Part shown: piece by piece, positions 1 through 8,171 of the stretch
Numbering within the stretch: the stretch's first letter is position 1
How the letters are laid out: every line of letters begins with the position of its first letter
Assembly (NCBI RefSeq): GCF_014646295.1
Contig: NZ_BMNE01000003.1
Coordinates: 124,001-188,000, forward strand
Direction of reading: 5' to 3'
From: Nocardia rhizosphaerihabitans
GTDB lineage: Bacteria; Actinomycetota; Actinomycetes; Mycobacteriales; Mycobacteriaceae
Length of the DNA: 64,000 nucleotides
Made by a program: the position numbers and the translations under genes
The notes under the pieces: generated by a model
Databases searched by the model: none
Told to the model about the DNA's origin: nothing
What the model saw: only the letters and a program-made list of their open reading frames with translations

Positions 1-1
1 G

Positions 2-703
2 TCCCTGTGGTCGCTGGTACGTATGTCGCGACAGTTGATCGACGGTAGCGGCTTTGCCGGCAACGGGACCGAGTGGGCGCGACAGATGGCGGCCAGGCAG
101 CCGATGTTCGTCCAGTCGTCTTCACGGCGGGATCCAGGCAATAGGCGCGCGGCACCTACCGCCAACTCGACCGTCGAGGTCCAAACGATCACTCCCTTCG
201 ATCCCCGGCTCTGGGGCTTCGACGGCTACGACCTCACGACCGGTGATTACCGTGCGAGCAGCACCTATCAACAGGTCAAGACGATCGTGCTCGACGGCAT
301 GGCTGAGCGTATGGAACAAGCGTTTCCGGGTTCATCGGCCCATATCAAGCTCGCGGAGTTGGGGTCGCCCGCCACACAGACGCGCTTTGTCGGCAACAGC
401 GGTGGAGCACCGTTCGGGCTGAAGGTCAGCATCGATCAGTTCGCGAGCTTGCGTCCGGGCTCATCGACCTCGATCGGGGGACTCTTCCTCGCCGGCACGA
501 GCACTCGCTGGGGCCCAGGAACCGTCGGCGCCATGCTCAGCGGAGTACACGCGGCAGCGGCCGTCACCGAGCGGGATCTGGTGACCGAGATCAATTCCGG
601 TGCCGTCATCGCTGATCCTGCCGCCTTATCCGTGTGGTCGGGCGATTTCGATCCGCTCTCCACGACCCGGGGGATGAGCGCTGTGGCGGGGCAGGAGCCC
701 TAA
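2..703 (+). CDS. C-terminal part of a phytoene-desaturase/CrtISO-type FAD oxidoreductase (cut by window edge)
   Basis: The reading frame is open to the window edge, so the visible part is the C-terminal 230 or so residues of a larger protein; the first internal ATG is at 23. The segment near residues 150-185 (GLFLAGTSTRWGPGTVGAML, then SGVHAAAA) is the C-terminal FAD-contacting motif of amine-oxidase-fold carotenoid desaturases and isomerases, where the product pocket closes over the isoalloxazine ring. Family members desaturate or isomerise polyenes, or saturate retinol-like substrates. The N-terminal dinucleotide fold lies outside the window, so the substrate cannot be told. No partner gene follows; the next 550 bases look non-coding. 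Confidence 0.6.
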   Translation, partial: SLWSLVRMSRQLIDGSGFAGNGTEWARQMAARQPMFVQSSSRRDPGNRRAAPTANSTVEVQTITPFDPRLWGFDGYDLTTGDYRASSTYQQVKTIVLDGMAERMEQAFPGSSAHIKLAELGSPATQTRFVGNSGGAPFGLKVSIDQFASLRPGSSTSIGGLFLAGTSTRWGPGTVGAMLSGVHAAAAVTERDLVTEINSGAVIADPAALSVWSGDFDPLSTTRGMSAVAGQEP

Positions 704-1257
704 CGGCATCCAACGCACCCTGTCCTGGCGCGCCGAGCCCATCCTCGACGTCGCGATGCTCGTGGCTCAGCCGAAAGACCGCGCACACCTCATGCCGCGT
801 TCGAGGCGAGGCGTCGCTCCAAGGCAGGGTCGAGGCTGAGCACTTTCCCGCTCTCGCACTTCGACCCGCACGTCGCCCACATTCTTGACGCCGCCAACGG
901 GCCCTGCACCGCTGCACCCCCGACCAGCATGTCAACAGACCGGGCCTATCCGCCGAACCGATCCCAGCGAACTGGTTCGGGGCACCCGGGTCGACGACCC
1001 CGATCGACCGGGATGCGTTGTTGTGGGACTGGGAGCCGACTACGACCGGTTGGCGCGCTTCTGCGGAATCCACCCCGCCTACAGCGAATTCACGCCAGCG
1101 CAGGGATCGCAGCAGCAGCTGAACGCGGTGGAGAATGTGGTGAACACGTTGCGGCGCCGCAGTGCTCAGATCGGGGTGCTGCTCGGCGTCGACGGCGCAG
1201 AAGCCGCACACTACTGGGCGCACCAACTCTGGTGGGAAACTGCCATTTCCGTCTTCT
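704..1257. other. No confident gene; degenerate sequence
   Basis: Open frames exist on both strands but none has a ribosome site plus a recognisable family. A plus-frame stretch around 1050-1240 (ending QLNAVENVVNTLRR and AAHYWAHQLWWETA) reads like real protein but has no start and runs into low-complexity arginine, so it may be a remnant. No RNA gene or repeat was seen. Confidence 0.4.
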
Positions 1258-1725
1258 CTACCCGTGGGTCGCTGCGCGCTCGGTGGCGGCGAAGGCGGCG
1301 CACATGCGGCGCAGGACGGGGACAGTGGCATCGAAAGCCGCCCGCTCGTGGTCGGCGAGCTCGTCGAGGAAGTTTTCGATGGTTCGCAGGCTGGTCGCGT
1401 CGTAGGTGTTCAGGAGTTCCCGGGCGAACGGCGAAATCGCGACGTCGACTCGCCGTTGATCATCGGCTCGCCGGGCGCGTTCGACCAACCCGCCGTCGGT
1501 CATCGCCTTGAGCAAGTTGCTCAGCGTCGAGGATGCCATCTGTAGCGCGCCCGCTATGCGCGAGGGTGCCACCGGTCCCTCGCTCGACAGCAGGCGTAGC
1601 ACCTCGATCTGCGGTTCGGAGAGCTCGGGTAGCCCCGCGGCCTGTCGTGTCGACTTGAGCACCGCACGTCGAAGCGGGCCCAGGAGCTGGGCGAACTCCC
1701 GCGCCGAAGATGTGGTTTCTCTCAC
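1258..1725 (-). CDS. MarR-family transcriptional regulator
   Basis: A 155-residue winged-helix regulator. The core runs from PQIEVLRLL through SRIAGALQMASSTLSNLLKA (recognition helix) to a basic wing (RRADDQRRVDV), the usual MarR order and length. The GTG at 1725 was chosen because AAGGAG sits 8 nt upstream; a longer frame reaches 1746 but would cover that site. It is divergent from the phenolic acid decarboxylase gene with 47 nt between them, so it most likely represses that gene and responds to phenolic acids, as PadR does in Firmicutes although it belongs to a different family. The ligand is inferred from context. Confidence 0.85.
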   Translation of the reverse strand: MRETTSSAREFAQLLGPLRRAVLKSTRQAAGLPELSEPQIEVLRLLSSEGPVAPSRIAGALQMASSTLSNLLKAMTDGGLVERARRADDQRRVDVAISPFARELLNTYDATSLRTIENFLDELADHERAAFDATVPVLRRMCAAFAATERAATHG

Positions 1726-1743
1726 TGCAAGTACTCCTTGTAG

Positions 1744-1756
1744 CAAAATAGTTTTG
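1744..1756. promoter_or_regulatory. Candidate MarR operator (inverted repeat CAAAA-TAG-TTTTG)
   Basis: A perfect 5-bp inverted repeat around a 3-nt centre in the 47-nt space between the divergent marR-like and padC genes, flanked by GTAG on the left and CTAC on the right. The size and position fit a MarR dimer site blocking both promoters. Confidence 0.45.
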
Positions 1757-1772
1757 TGACAATACTACTGGC

Positions 1773-2267
1773 ATGCGCGTAGATGGCCAGGAGCCTTCCC
1801 GATCCACTCTGATCGGGCGCCGGTTCGTCTACACCTACGACAACGGCTGGACCTACGAGATGTACGTCAAGAACGCCACGACCATCGACTACCGGATCCG
1901 CTCGGGAATGGTTGGCGGCCGCTGGGTTCGCGACCAAACCGTCGACTTGGTCCAGCTCGCTGACGACGTCCATAAGATCTCCTGGCACGAGCCCACCGGG
2001 ACCTCGGTCGTGGTCAACGTGATGCCCGGCCAACGACGGCTGCACGGAACGATCTTCTTCCCTCGCTGGGTCGCCGACAATCCGGCGAAAACCGTTCTGT
2101 ACCAGAACGATCACCTGGAGCTGATGCGCACCTATCGCAACCAGGGACCCACGTACCCGACCCACGTCGTGCCCGAATTCGCCACCATCACCCTGCTCGA
2201 GTACGTCGGCATTGACGACGAATCGGTGATCGACACGGCCCCGCCGGGCCGCGACGGGCAAGATTGA
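1773..2267 (+). CDS. padC: Phenolic acid decarboxylase
   Basis: A 164-residue lipocalin-like enzyme that decarboxylates p-coumaric, ferulic and caffeic acid to the vinylphenols, without cofactor, in the cytoplasm. It matches PadC over its whole length: [56 protein letters not shown] and [13 protein letters not shown] are the family blocks, including the tyrosines and the Arg/Glu that bind and decarboxylate the substrate. The N-terminus has about ten extra residues. No strong ribosome site precedes the ATG. It probably forms an operon with the esterase 33 nt downstream, which might release hydroxycinnamates from esters. Confidence 0.93.
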   Translation: MRVDGQEPSRSTLIGRRFVYTYDNGWTYEMYVKNATTIDYRIRSGMVGGRWVRDQTVDLVQLADDVHKISWHEPTGTSVVVNVMPGQRRLHGTIFFPRWVADNPAKTVLYQNDHLELMRTYRNQGPTYPTHVVPEFATITLLEYVGIDDESVIDTAPPGRDGQD

Positions 2268-2300
2268 TGCCGCACTATCTCCTAGGGCCAGGAATCTCGG

Positions 2301-3224
2301 ATGTCGGTTCTCTCGACGCCTCCCGTCGCTGATCTCGCGGCGTGGCTCCTGCAACGAGTCAAGCGTCTGCGGCCCGCCCCCGCCCTGCGCTTCGGTGACG
2401 TCGCGGCGGCCACGACACAACTGGACATTCCAACCCGCCACGGCGAGGTGCGCGCAACGGTCTACCACCCGCCACGCCACCGACCCGCCCGCGGGGTATA
2501 CGTCAACTTCCACGGCGGCGGATACGTCCTCGGTGACTACGAGCAGGACGATCCATGGTGTCGCTACCTGGCCGCGTACGCTGAAATCGCCGTCGTCAAC
2601 GTCGATTACGCGCTGGCTCCCACCCATCGGTTCCCGGTCCCCGTCGAACAGGCCTACGACGTACTGAGTTGGGCCGCTGCCACCGGGCAGCACTGGGACG
2701 GAACGCGACTGTGCGTCGGAGGCCAAAGCGCGGGAGGTGCGATCGCCGCCGGCGCGGCGCGGCTGGCGCGTAACCTCGGCACGCCGCGGTTACGTCTGCA
2801 GGTCGTGCACTATGCCCCACTGGATTTGGTCACCCCGGGCAAGGATAAGAACGCCCGGGCGTCGCAAGCCATGATCACGCCATGGCTGTGCGAAATCTTC
2901 AACACCGCCTACATTCCCGACCCACTCACACGTCGCGACGCGTTGGCCTCCCCGGCATGGGGCGAGAACTCCCGCGACATCGCCGGGATCGCGCCCGCCG
3001 TCGTGATCACCTGTGCGCTGGACCGGCTCCGCGACGAAGGCGTGCGATTCGCGCACGCCCTGAGGAAAGCAGGAGCGCTGACGCTGCACTACGACGTCCC
3101 CGACGTCGACCACGCCTACAACCTCTACGACCCGAACAGCCGAACCATCACCGAAAACGTGTACCGCCTGCTCGTCGAACAAGTCCGCCGCGCCATGGAC
3201 GACACCACGAAACCCCACTCCTGA
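2301..3224 (+). CDS. HSL-family alpha/beta hydrolase (esterase)
   Basis: A 307-residue hormone-sensitive-lipase type esterase. The oxyanion motif HGGG (in VYVNFHGGGYVLGD), the nucleophile elbow GQSAGG, the acid in CALDRLRDEG and the histidine in DVDHAYNLYD are all present and in order, so the triad is complete. The family hydrolyses short acyl esters. Its position directly after padC suggests it supplies hydroxycinnamic acids from esters, but that is inference. Length is normal and no signal peptide is visible. Confidence 0.88.
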   Translation: MSVLSTPPVADLAAWLLQRVKRLRPAPALRFGDVAAATTQLDIPTRHGEVRATVYHPPRHRPARGVYVNFHGGGYVLGDYEQDDPWCRYLAAYAEIAVVNVDYALAPTHRFPVPVEQAYDVLSWAAATGQHWDGTRLCVGGQSAGGAIAAGAARLARNLGTPRLRLQVVHYAPLDLVTPGKDKNARASQAMITPWLCEIFNTAYIPDPLTRRDALASPAWGENSRDIAGIAPAVVITCALDRLRDEGVRFAHALRKAGALTLHYDVPDVDHAYNLYDPNSRTITENVYRLLVEQVRRAMDDTTKPHS

Positions 3225-3322
3225 CCGTTCAGCGCGCCTTGTGCAGCGCGAGGAATCTCGCAGTCCAAGTACCTGGCGACCATCCGCCCGGACCACGGAC
3301 GCCGTCCGGGGGCGGGTGGCAA

Positions 3323-3820
3323 GTGAGAGTGTGCGATCGGGGCGCTGTCGTGACCGGCATCGACGCGAGCGCTGGGATGCTCGAGCAGGCCCGACGACGC
3401 CTCGGCGACGACGCGGACCTGAGAGTCGCTGATCTGGCAGATCCGCTGCTGTTTCCTGACGGCGCGTTCGACGACGTCGTTGCGTCTCTGGTGCTGCATT
3501 ACCTGCAAGACTGGGGACCGACACCGGCCGAGCTGCGACGCGTGCTGGCTCCCGGCGGACGACTCATCGCCTCGGTCGAGCATCCTTTCGCAAACTCTCT
3601 CGGCCAGTGCCTGGCCGGGCAGGAGACCAACTATTTCCAGACCCGCAACCGGACCGAAGAATGGACCATGGGCGGGCAGACCGCCCAACTGAGCTTCTGG
3701 GACCGACCGCTGCACGCGATGACCGAGGCCTTCACCGCGGCCGGTTTCCGCATCAGTGTCATCAGCGAACCGCCAGCACTGCCCTCCGCCCAAGATCTGG
3801 CCCCCGAACAGTCGGTTTGA
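3323..3820 (+). pseudogene. Class I SAM methyltransferase remnant, 5' end lost
   Basis: From about 3323 the frame reads as a methyltransferase starting at the second strand (DRGAVVTGIDASAGMLEQA), then VADLADPLLFPDGAFDDVVA, the post-strand-4 segment, and the region ELRRVLAPGGRLIASVEHPF. The first strand with the glycine-rich AdoMet loop is absent. Upstream the frame overlaps the end of the esterase and has no suitable start, so the gene lost its 5' third. Small-molecule methyltransferases of this type are about 240 residues; about 165 remain. Confidence 0.75.
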
Positions 3821-3945
3821 GTCAACCCGGTGAGCCTCTGTCGAGACTCGTTGGGTTCCAGACAGTCTCAGTGTCTCGAGGCAGTTGCTGAACGCATCTC
3901 GGACTCGGGCAGCCGCTCACTGCCACGCTGCGCAGAAACTGAAAC
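3821..3945. other. Short non-coding stretch before the split hydrolase
   Basis: No gene is visible here, and there is no clear promoter or ribosome site before the GTG at 3946. Confidence 0.4.
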
Positions 3946-4453
3946 GTGTTCCAATCTGGATGTGTGGATCTGACATACGAGAGCACCCTGAGAGACGTCG
4001 ACACCGAGAAGGGGGTACTGCGCTATCACGAGGTTGGTGACGGGCCGCCGTTGGTGTTGCTACACGGATCCGGAATCGGAGTCAGCGGCTGGCGAAACTA
4101 CCGCGGCAATCTCGCGGCCTTCGCCGAACACTATCACTGCTATGCCCTCGAGTTCCCCGGCTTCGGCGTCAGCGACCCCGTAGGCGGGCATCCGGTCCTC
4201 GCAGCCGACGACTCCGTCATCCGTTTCATGGATGCGCTGGGGATCGAATCCGCTGCCGTGGTCGGCAATTCCATGGGCGGTGTCGTCGGAACGAACGTCG
4301 CCATCAACCACTCCTCGCGGATCGACAAGCTCGTTGCCATCGGCGGTGTCGGCACCAACATTTTCAGTCCCGGACCGAGCGAGGGGTCACGGCTGCTACA
4401 GGAATTCGCCGACAACCCCACCCGCGATGGACTGGCACGGTGGGAGAAGGTCT
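3946..4453 (+). pseudogene. HsaD/BphD-like alpha/beta hydrolase, 5' half (gene split by 39.4-kb insertion)
   Basis: Codons 1-169 and the first base of codon 170 of a meta-cleavage-product-type hydrolase. It shows the HsaD order: RYHEVGDGPPLVLLHGSG (oxyanion region), LEFPGFGVSDP, and the nucleophile elbow VGNSMGG with Ser109. After 4453 the frame runs into antisense tniB sequence and ends at 4578. The remaining 121 codons, with the acid and histidine, start at 43862. Start is GTG at 3946; a second GTG at 3964 is possible. HsaD/BphD enzymes hydrolyse C-C bonds in ring-cleavage products of steroids or biphenyls and are about 285-290 residues; the rejoined gene is 290. Confidence 0.88.
4452..4453. 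other. Left crossover of the inserted element (shared CT)
   Basis: Left of this point the sequence is hydrolase (AGGTCT), right of it antisense tniB (CTTCTCG). The intact hydrolase predicted from the far flank reads GGTCTGCATG and the intact tniB reads GAACTTCTCG, so only CT is shared. Confidence 0.8.
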
Positions 4454-4973
4454 TCTCGATGCCGGGCATACCGATGAACAGCAGCCCGTGCTCGCCGCGG
4501 TCGTACCGGTCGCGCAAGTGCTCGATCCCGGTGGCGGAGAGGCGTTCGGACTCGTCGATGACGACCAGCTCGATGTAGTCGGGCATCGGCTGCGGACCGG
4601 GCTGGGCATCCACATGCTGGTCGATACAGCTGTTGACTCGGGTGTGCAGTCGTTTGAGGTCGTCGCGTAGTTCACGTGAGGCAGCCGCGACGGTGGGTGT
4701 GTAGAACACGGTGCGCGAGCGCGACAGCGCGGCGTAGATGTCTTTGTCCGATTCTTCGCGGGGTCCCCATTTGGTAAGCAGGGGTTCGGCCTTGTCCCAC
4801 CGCGCGTATCGCGAAGCGGACAGCGTTTCCCGATTCCTGCTGCGCCATAGCAGATTCCGATAGCCCGGTCGCGTTTTACGGTGTCGGCGAACTCGACGAA
4901 GCGGCGGTGTTCCTTGGATCCATGCCGACTGGAGTTCGGCCAGTGGCAACGTGGGGTCCTTGCCTTGAACCAT
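4454..4973 (-). pseudogene. TniB/IstB-like transposon ATPase, N-terminal part (split gene, Walker A frameshifted)
   Basis: Starts at ATG 4973 (MVQGKDPTLPLAELQ). In another frame between about 4915 and 4826 one reads FVEFADTVKRDRAIG and the Walker A region CYGAAGIGK; the main frame resumes as TLSASRYARWDKAEPLL, then the Walker B strand LVVIDESE and GLLFIGMPGIEK. One A is missing in the lysine/threonine codons of Walker A, and a second indel near 4915 compensates, so the continuous frame carries about 30 garbled codons and no working P-loop. TniB and IstB ATPases activate DDE transposases. The C-terminal third lies at 43554-43861. Confidence 0.82.
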
Positions 4974-6172
4974 CCCGCCGGGTTGGTCGGCCGAAAGACG
5001 GCCGGATGAGCTGGTAGGCAAAAGCCGACCCGAGTACCACCTCGGCGAGGTTCTTCACGGGCCGGTACTGCTCGGCAGCTCCGTCGGGAATACCCAGGCG
5101 CAGGTCCCACTCGGCGAGCGCCCGGGCCAACAGGACTACGGTGTGGTCGAGCTGGTCCGTGGCCATGTGCTCGAGGATGGCCTGGAATTCGGTGACTGCC
5201 TCGAGCAGGGCGCCGGCCGAGAGCCCGCCTGCGGTCACGAGTTTCTCCGCGGTCAGAGCCTTGGCCAGGCGGTGCGGCGTGACGCGCATGATCGATACGG
5301 CCCCGACCAGGTCGGAGAACCCGGTGCTGAAGTCGAAGTTCTGGGGGTGTCGATTTGCAGAGCGTGACAGCTTGGCTGACCCGGCCCACCCTGTTCGCGC
5401 GGTGTCATGCCCGTCGGCCACGGCAGTTCGGTGCAGGCCTGGTGTCGGGCAACTCATCTGCTGTTGAGTTGAGCACCAGTTCCAACTCGAGCGGAGCATG
5501 CGGGAGCTGGCGATCAAGGACCTGTCGGATGAGGCGAGCGTCGAGGCTGAGCGTTGTGGCGGTCCGACATGCACGTGGTCTGTAAGCGGAGGCTTTGCGC
5601 ACCTCGAACTGCCGGAATCGGTACCGCGTCTGAGTGGGGATTCGTTCGCAGATCCGAGTGTCGGTGCTGGAGCCGGTTGTGCCAGTCGATCTTCCATCGC
5701 CTCTTGTCACCAGAACCTATCGGTGGGGTGATGCGCACTGTGCATCACCCGTCGGACGTGACGTCCGCGGGAGGAGGAATCACTCGAAGGAAGGCATGCT
5801 GTGAGGAAGCGGTGGTTGGAACGGACCGCTGGACCGCGAGGACTGTTCGAGCACCGAACAGCATCCTCGCTGCGTCGCGCTGAGCACCCAGTACCGCAAT
5901 CCGCCGGTGATCGCAGACCTTGTCAATGCCTCTCCTGCTGTGACGGGCCCTCGAAACCGGATGGATTGGTGTCGTCGATGGTCCGGTCATCACGTTCGTC
6001 GACACCGCCGACCATGCGGTCCAAGGTCTTCGTCGCGTGGGGAAATCTTGGGTCCACCCGGCAAGCCCTGAATTGGCCGGTCGCGCCGCTTGTTTAGAAC
6101 AACCACGCTGGCCGTCGGTACGGCGTCGGCGGGTCGCTCAACTCGATGGGTTCGGGGTCGCGAAGCGGGGAT
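4974..6172. other. Degenerate region, no confident gene
   Basis: A minus-strand frame at about 5350-5010 reads like real protein (HRLAKALTAEKLVTAGGLSA, then HTVVLLARALAEWDLRLGIP) but has no clear start, is followed by a frame break and was not recognised; in the circular form it would lie upstream of tniB. A plus-strand piece near 5960-6090 (VDTADHAVQGLRRVGKSWVH in one frame) also looks like a remnant. No RNA gene or repeat was seen. Confidence 0.4.
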
Positions 6173-6757
6173 TCAGCGCGGTCCGAGTCCGGCCAGGAGC
6201 AGGTCGACCGAGTGTTCGGCCAAGCCGTCGGGAATGTCGCTGTCGAACTGGGTCGCGTACATGTGAACCAGCCCGCCCAGCATCAGCATGGTCAGGCGCG
6301 GGTCCGTCCCGGCCGTGACTTCGCCGCGCTCGATACCGCGCCGGACGATCTCCTCGGACGCAGCGAGCCGCACGGCCCAGAACTCGCGGCGGGCCGCGTC
6401 GGCGTCGGCATCGACTTCGGTGATGACGGTGGAGCGAATCAGGGCCGTGCCGGAGGGGGCGCGGGCGAACCGGACCAGCGTCGTCATGAACGCGAGCAGG
6501 TCGGAACGCACCGATCCGGTGTCGGGGATGGGGATCTGGGACTCCATTCGGGAGAGCAGCGCGTCGAGCAACAGCCGCGGCAGCGTTTTCCAGCGCCGGT
6601 AGATCGAGGTCTCGTGTACTCCGGCGTCGGCGGCGATATCGGCGACACGCACGGCGTCGATGCCGACGGTCTCGATGCGGGCGAGCGTCGCGTCCAGGAC
6701 AGCGCGCCGCAGCCGCGCTCCGCGAAGTTGCGGGATGTGCTCGACAGGCGGGGGCAT
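6173..6757 (-). CDS. aqdR: TetR-family repressor, AqdR-like
   Basis: A 194-residue TetR regulator. The N-terminal helix-turn-helix is IAADAGVHETSIYRRW, followed by a helical ligand domain. The start at ATG 6757 was chosen because the longer frame to 6889 would cover both operators and the esterase start. It is divergent from a carboxylesterase-monooxygenase-dioxygenase operon, the same arrangement as the aqdR-aqdABC loci of Rhodococcus erythropolis and Mycobacterium abscessus, where AqdR represses the alkylquinolone degradation genes and is released by quinolones. The identification rests on context plus the strong AqdC match. Confidence 0.82.
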   Translation of the reverse strand: MPPPVEHIPQLRGARLRRAVLDATLARIETVGIDAVRVADIAADAGVHETSIYRRWKTLPRLLLDALLSRMESQIPIPDTGSVRSDLLAFMTTLVRFARAPSGTALIRSTVITEVDADADAARREFWAVRLAASEEIVRRGIERGEVTAGTDPRLTMLMLGGLVHMYATQFDSDIPDGLAEHSVDLLLAGLGPR

Positions 6758-6765
6758 GTCCCCAT

Positions 6766-6787
6766 TATCGCAAGTTCTCTTGCGTTG
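6766..6787. promoter_or_regulatory. TetR operator copy 1 (imperfect)
   Basis: A 22-bp site 9 nt upstream of the tetR start codon. It agrees with the perfect palindrome at 6815-6836 at 17 of 22 positions, including the whole left half TATCGCAAGT and the right-half core CTTGCG. Binding here would block the repressor's own transcription. Confidence 0.65.
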
Positions 6788-6814
6788 TGCCGTGCGGGGG
6801 CCTAGCGTGGCGGA

Positions 6815-6836
6815 TATCGCAAGTCGACTTGCGATA
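6815..6836. promoter_or_regulatory. TetR operator copy 2 (perfect 22-bp palindrome)
   Basis: Left half TATCGCAAGTC, right half its exact reverse complement, 18 nt before the esterase start codon and just before its AGGAGGAA ribosome site. A fully symmetric 22-bp site next to a divergent tetR gene is the expected operator form. Confidence 0.8.
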
Positions 6837-6854
6837 GAGTGCAGGAGGAACGAG

Positions 6855-8138
6855 ATGAGCGACAGCGACGTCGTGGTGGTCCGCGGCATCCGATTCGCCA
6901 GGGCGGACCGGTTCGGCCCTCCCGAATCGGTGCCCTACGAAGGCAGGCCGGAGGGTGGGCGGCAGCCGGTGATCGCGCCGCAACTACCGGGTCGGCTGGA
7001 ACAGGTGATGGGCGCGTCGCTGCCGCTGCCGCAGTCGGAAGACTGTCTCGAGCTGGTGGTCACCGCACCCGCGACAGCGGGTTCGGCCCCGTGCCCGGTG
7101 CTGGTGTGGATTCACGGCGGCGCTTATCTGGTCGGCAGTGGGGCGTGGAATCTGTACGACTCGACCGAGCTGGTGCGGGAGACCGGCATCGTCGTCGTCT
7201 CGATCAACTATCGTCTCGGCGTCCTCGGCTATCTGCGCATGCCGGGTGTCGCGCCGGGCAATCTCGGTCTGCTCGACCAGATCGCCGCGCTGACCTGGGT
7301 GCGCGAGCACATCGGTGAGTTCGGCGGTGATCCCGGCCGGGTCACCGTGGCCGGACAGTCCGCCGGAGCGCATTCCGTCGTCGCGATGCTCGGCATCGAA
7401 TCCACCAGGGGGCTGTTCCAGCGCGCCATCGTGCAGAGCGCGCCGTTCGGCATCGGATTCCAGCGTGCGAGCCAGGCGCAGCGCGCGGCGCAGCGCTTTC
7501 TCGCCGCGCTCGGCCGCGATCCGCGCGAGGCGTCCACCGCCGAGATCCTGGTCGCGCAGGGTACGGCGGTGCGCGCGTCGGCCGGCCCAGGCGGACTCAA
7601 CGCCGCGCCGCCGTTCGCGCCGATCGCCGGCGTCGATCCGCTCCCCGGCGAATCCGTATGGCGACGCGAGGTCGTGCGGCGAGCGGGTGGCCTGCCGGTG
7701 ATCATCGGGACGACCGCCGACGAGATGGGCGCCTTCTACGGCGGCGCGCATCCGGTGTTCTCCCGGATTCGCCGTCTGCCGTGCGGTTCGCCGGTCACGT
7801 CCGGCATCCAGCGGCTGGTGGGACGCAAGGCCTTCGAAGACGGCACCGCCGACTTCGCGGATCTGCTCGCCACCCACGGCGCCGAGGTCTACCGCTATCG
7901 GGTGCAGCGACTGCATCGGGACAACCCGTTCGGTGCCTGCCACTGCCTCGATTTGCCGCTGCTGTTCGGCGACGACGACGCCTGGCGGGACGCGGCCATG
8001 GTGCGACCGCTGAGCCGCACCGACATTCGTGAACTCGGCACGCGGACACGGCGCCGGTGGGGTGCTTTCGTGCACACCGGAGATCCGGGATGGCCGCGCT
8101 GCATGCCCGGTTCCCCGACCATCCATTCGATCCCCTGA
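6855..8138 (+). CDS. aqdA: Type-B carboxylesterase, AqdA-like (N-acylanthranilate hydrolase)
   Basis: A 427-residue carboxylesterase/lipase. It has the oxyanion motif HGGAY (87-91), the segment INYRLGVLGYL, the nucleophile elbow GQSAG with Ser169, and a histidine in ACHCLDLPLLFG near the C-terminus. ATG 6855 follows AGGAGGAA. It is shorter than the usual 480-540 residues of the family. In aqd loci the A protein hydrolyses N-octanoylanthranilate, the product of AqdC, to anthranilate and octanoate; that role is taken from the cluster. First gene of the operon; aqdB begins 33 nt downstream. Confidence 0.82.
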   Translation: MSDSDVVVVRGIRFARADRFGPPESVPYEGRPEGGRQPVIAPQLPGRLEQVMGASLPLPQSEDCLELVVTAPATAGSAPCPVLVWIHGGAYLVGSGAWNLYDSTELVRETGIVVVSINYRLGVLGYLRMPGVAPGNLGLLDQIAALTWVREHIGEFGGDPGRVTVAGQSAGAHSVVAMLGIESTRGLFQRAIVQSAPFGIGFQRASQAQRAAQRFLAALGRDPREASTAEILVAQGTAVRASAGPGGLNAAPPFAPIAGVDPLPGESVWRREVVRRAGGLPVIIGTTADEMGAFYGGAHPVFSRIRRLPCGSPVTSGIQRLVGRKAFEDGTADFADLLATHGAEVYRYRVQRLHRDNPFGACHCLDLPLLFGDDDAWRDAAMVRPLSRTDIRELGTRTRRRWGAFVHTGDPGWPRCMPGSPTIHSIP

Positions 8139-8171
8139 GCGCTCGAATCCCACCAGAAAGGACAGCGGCCC

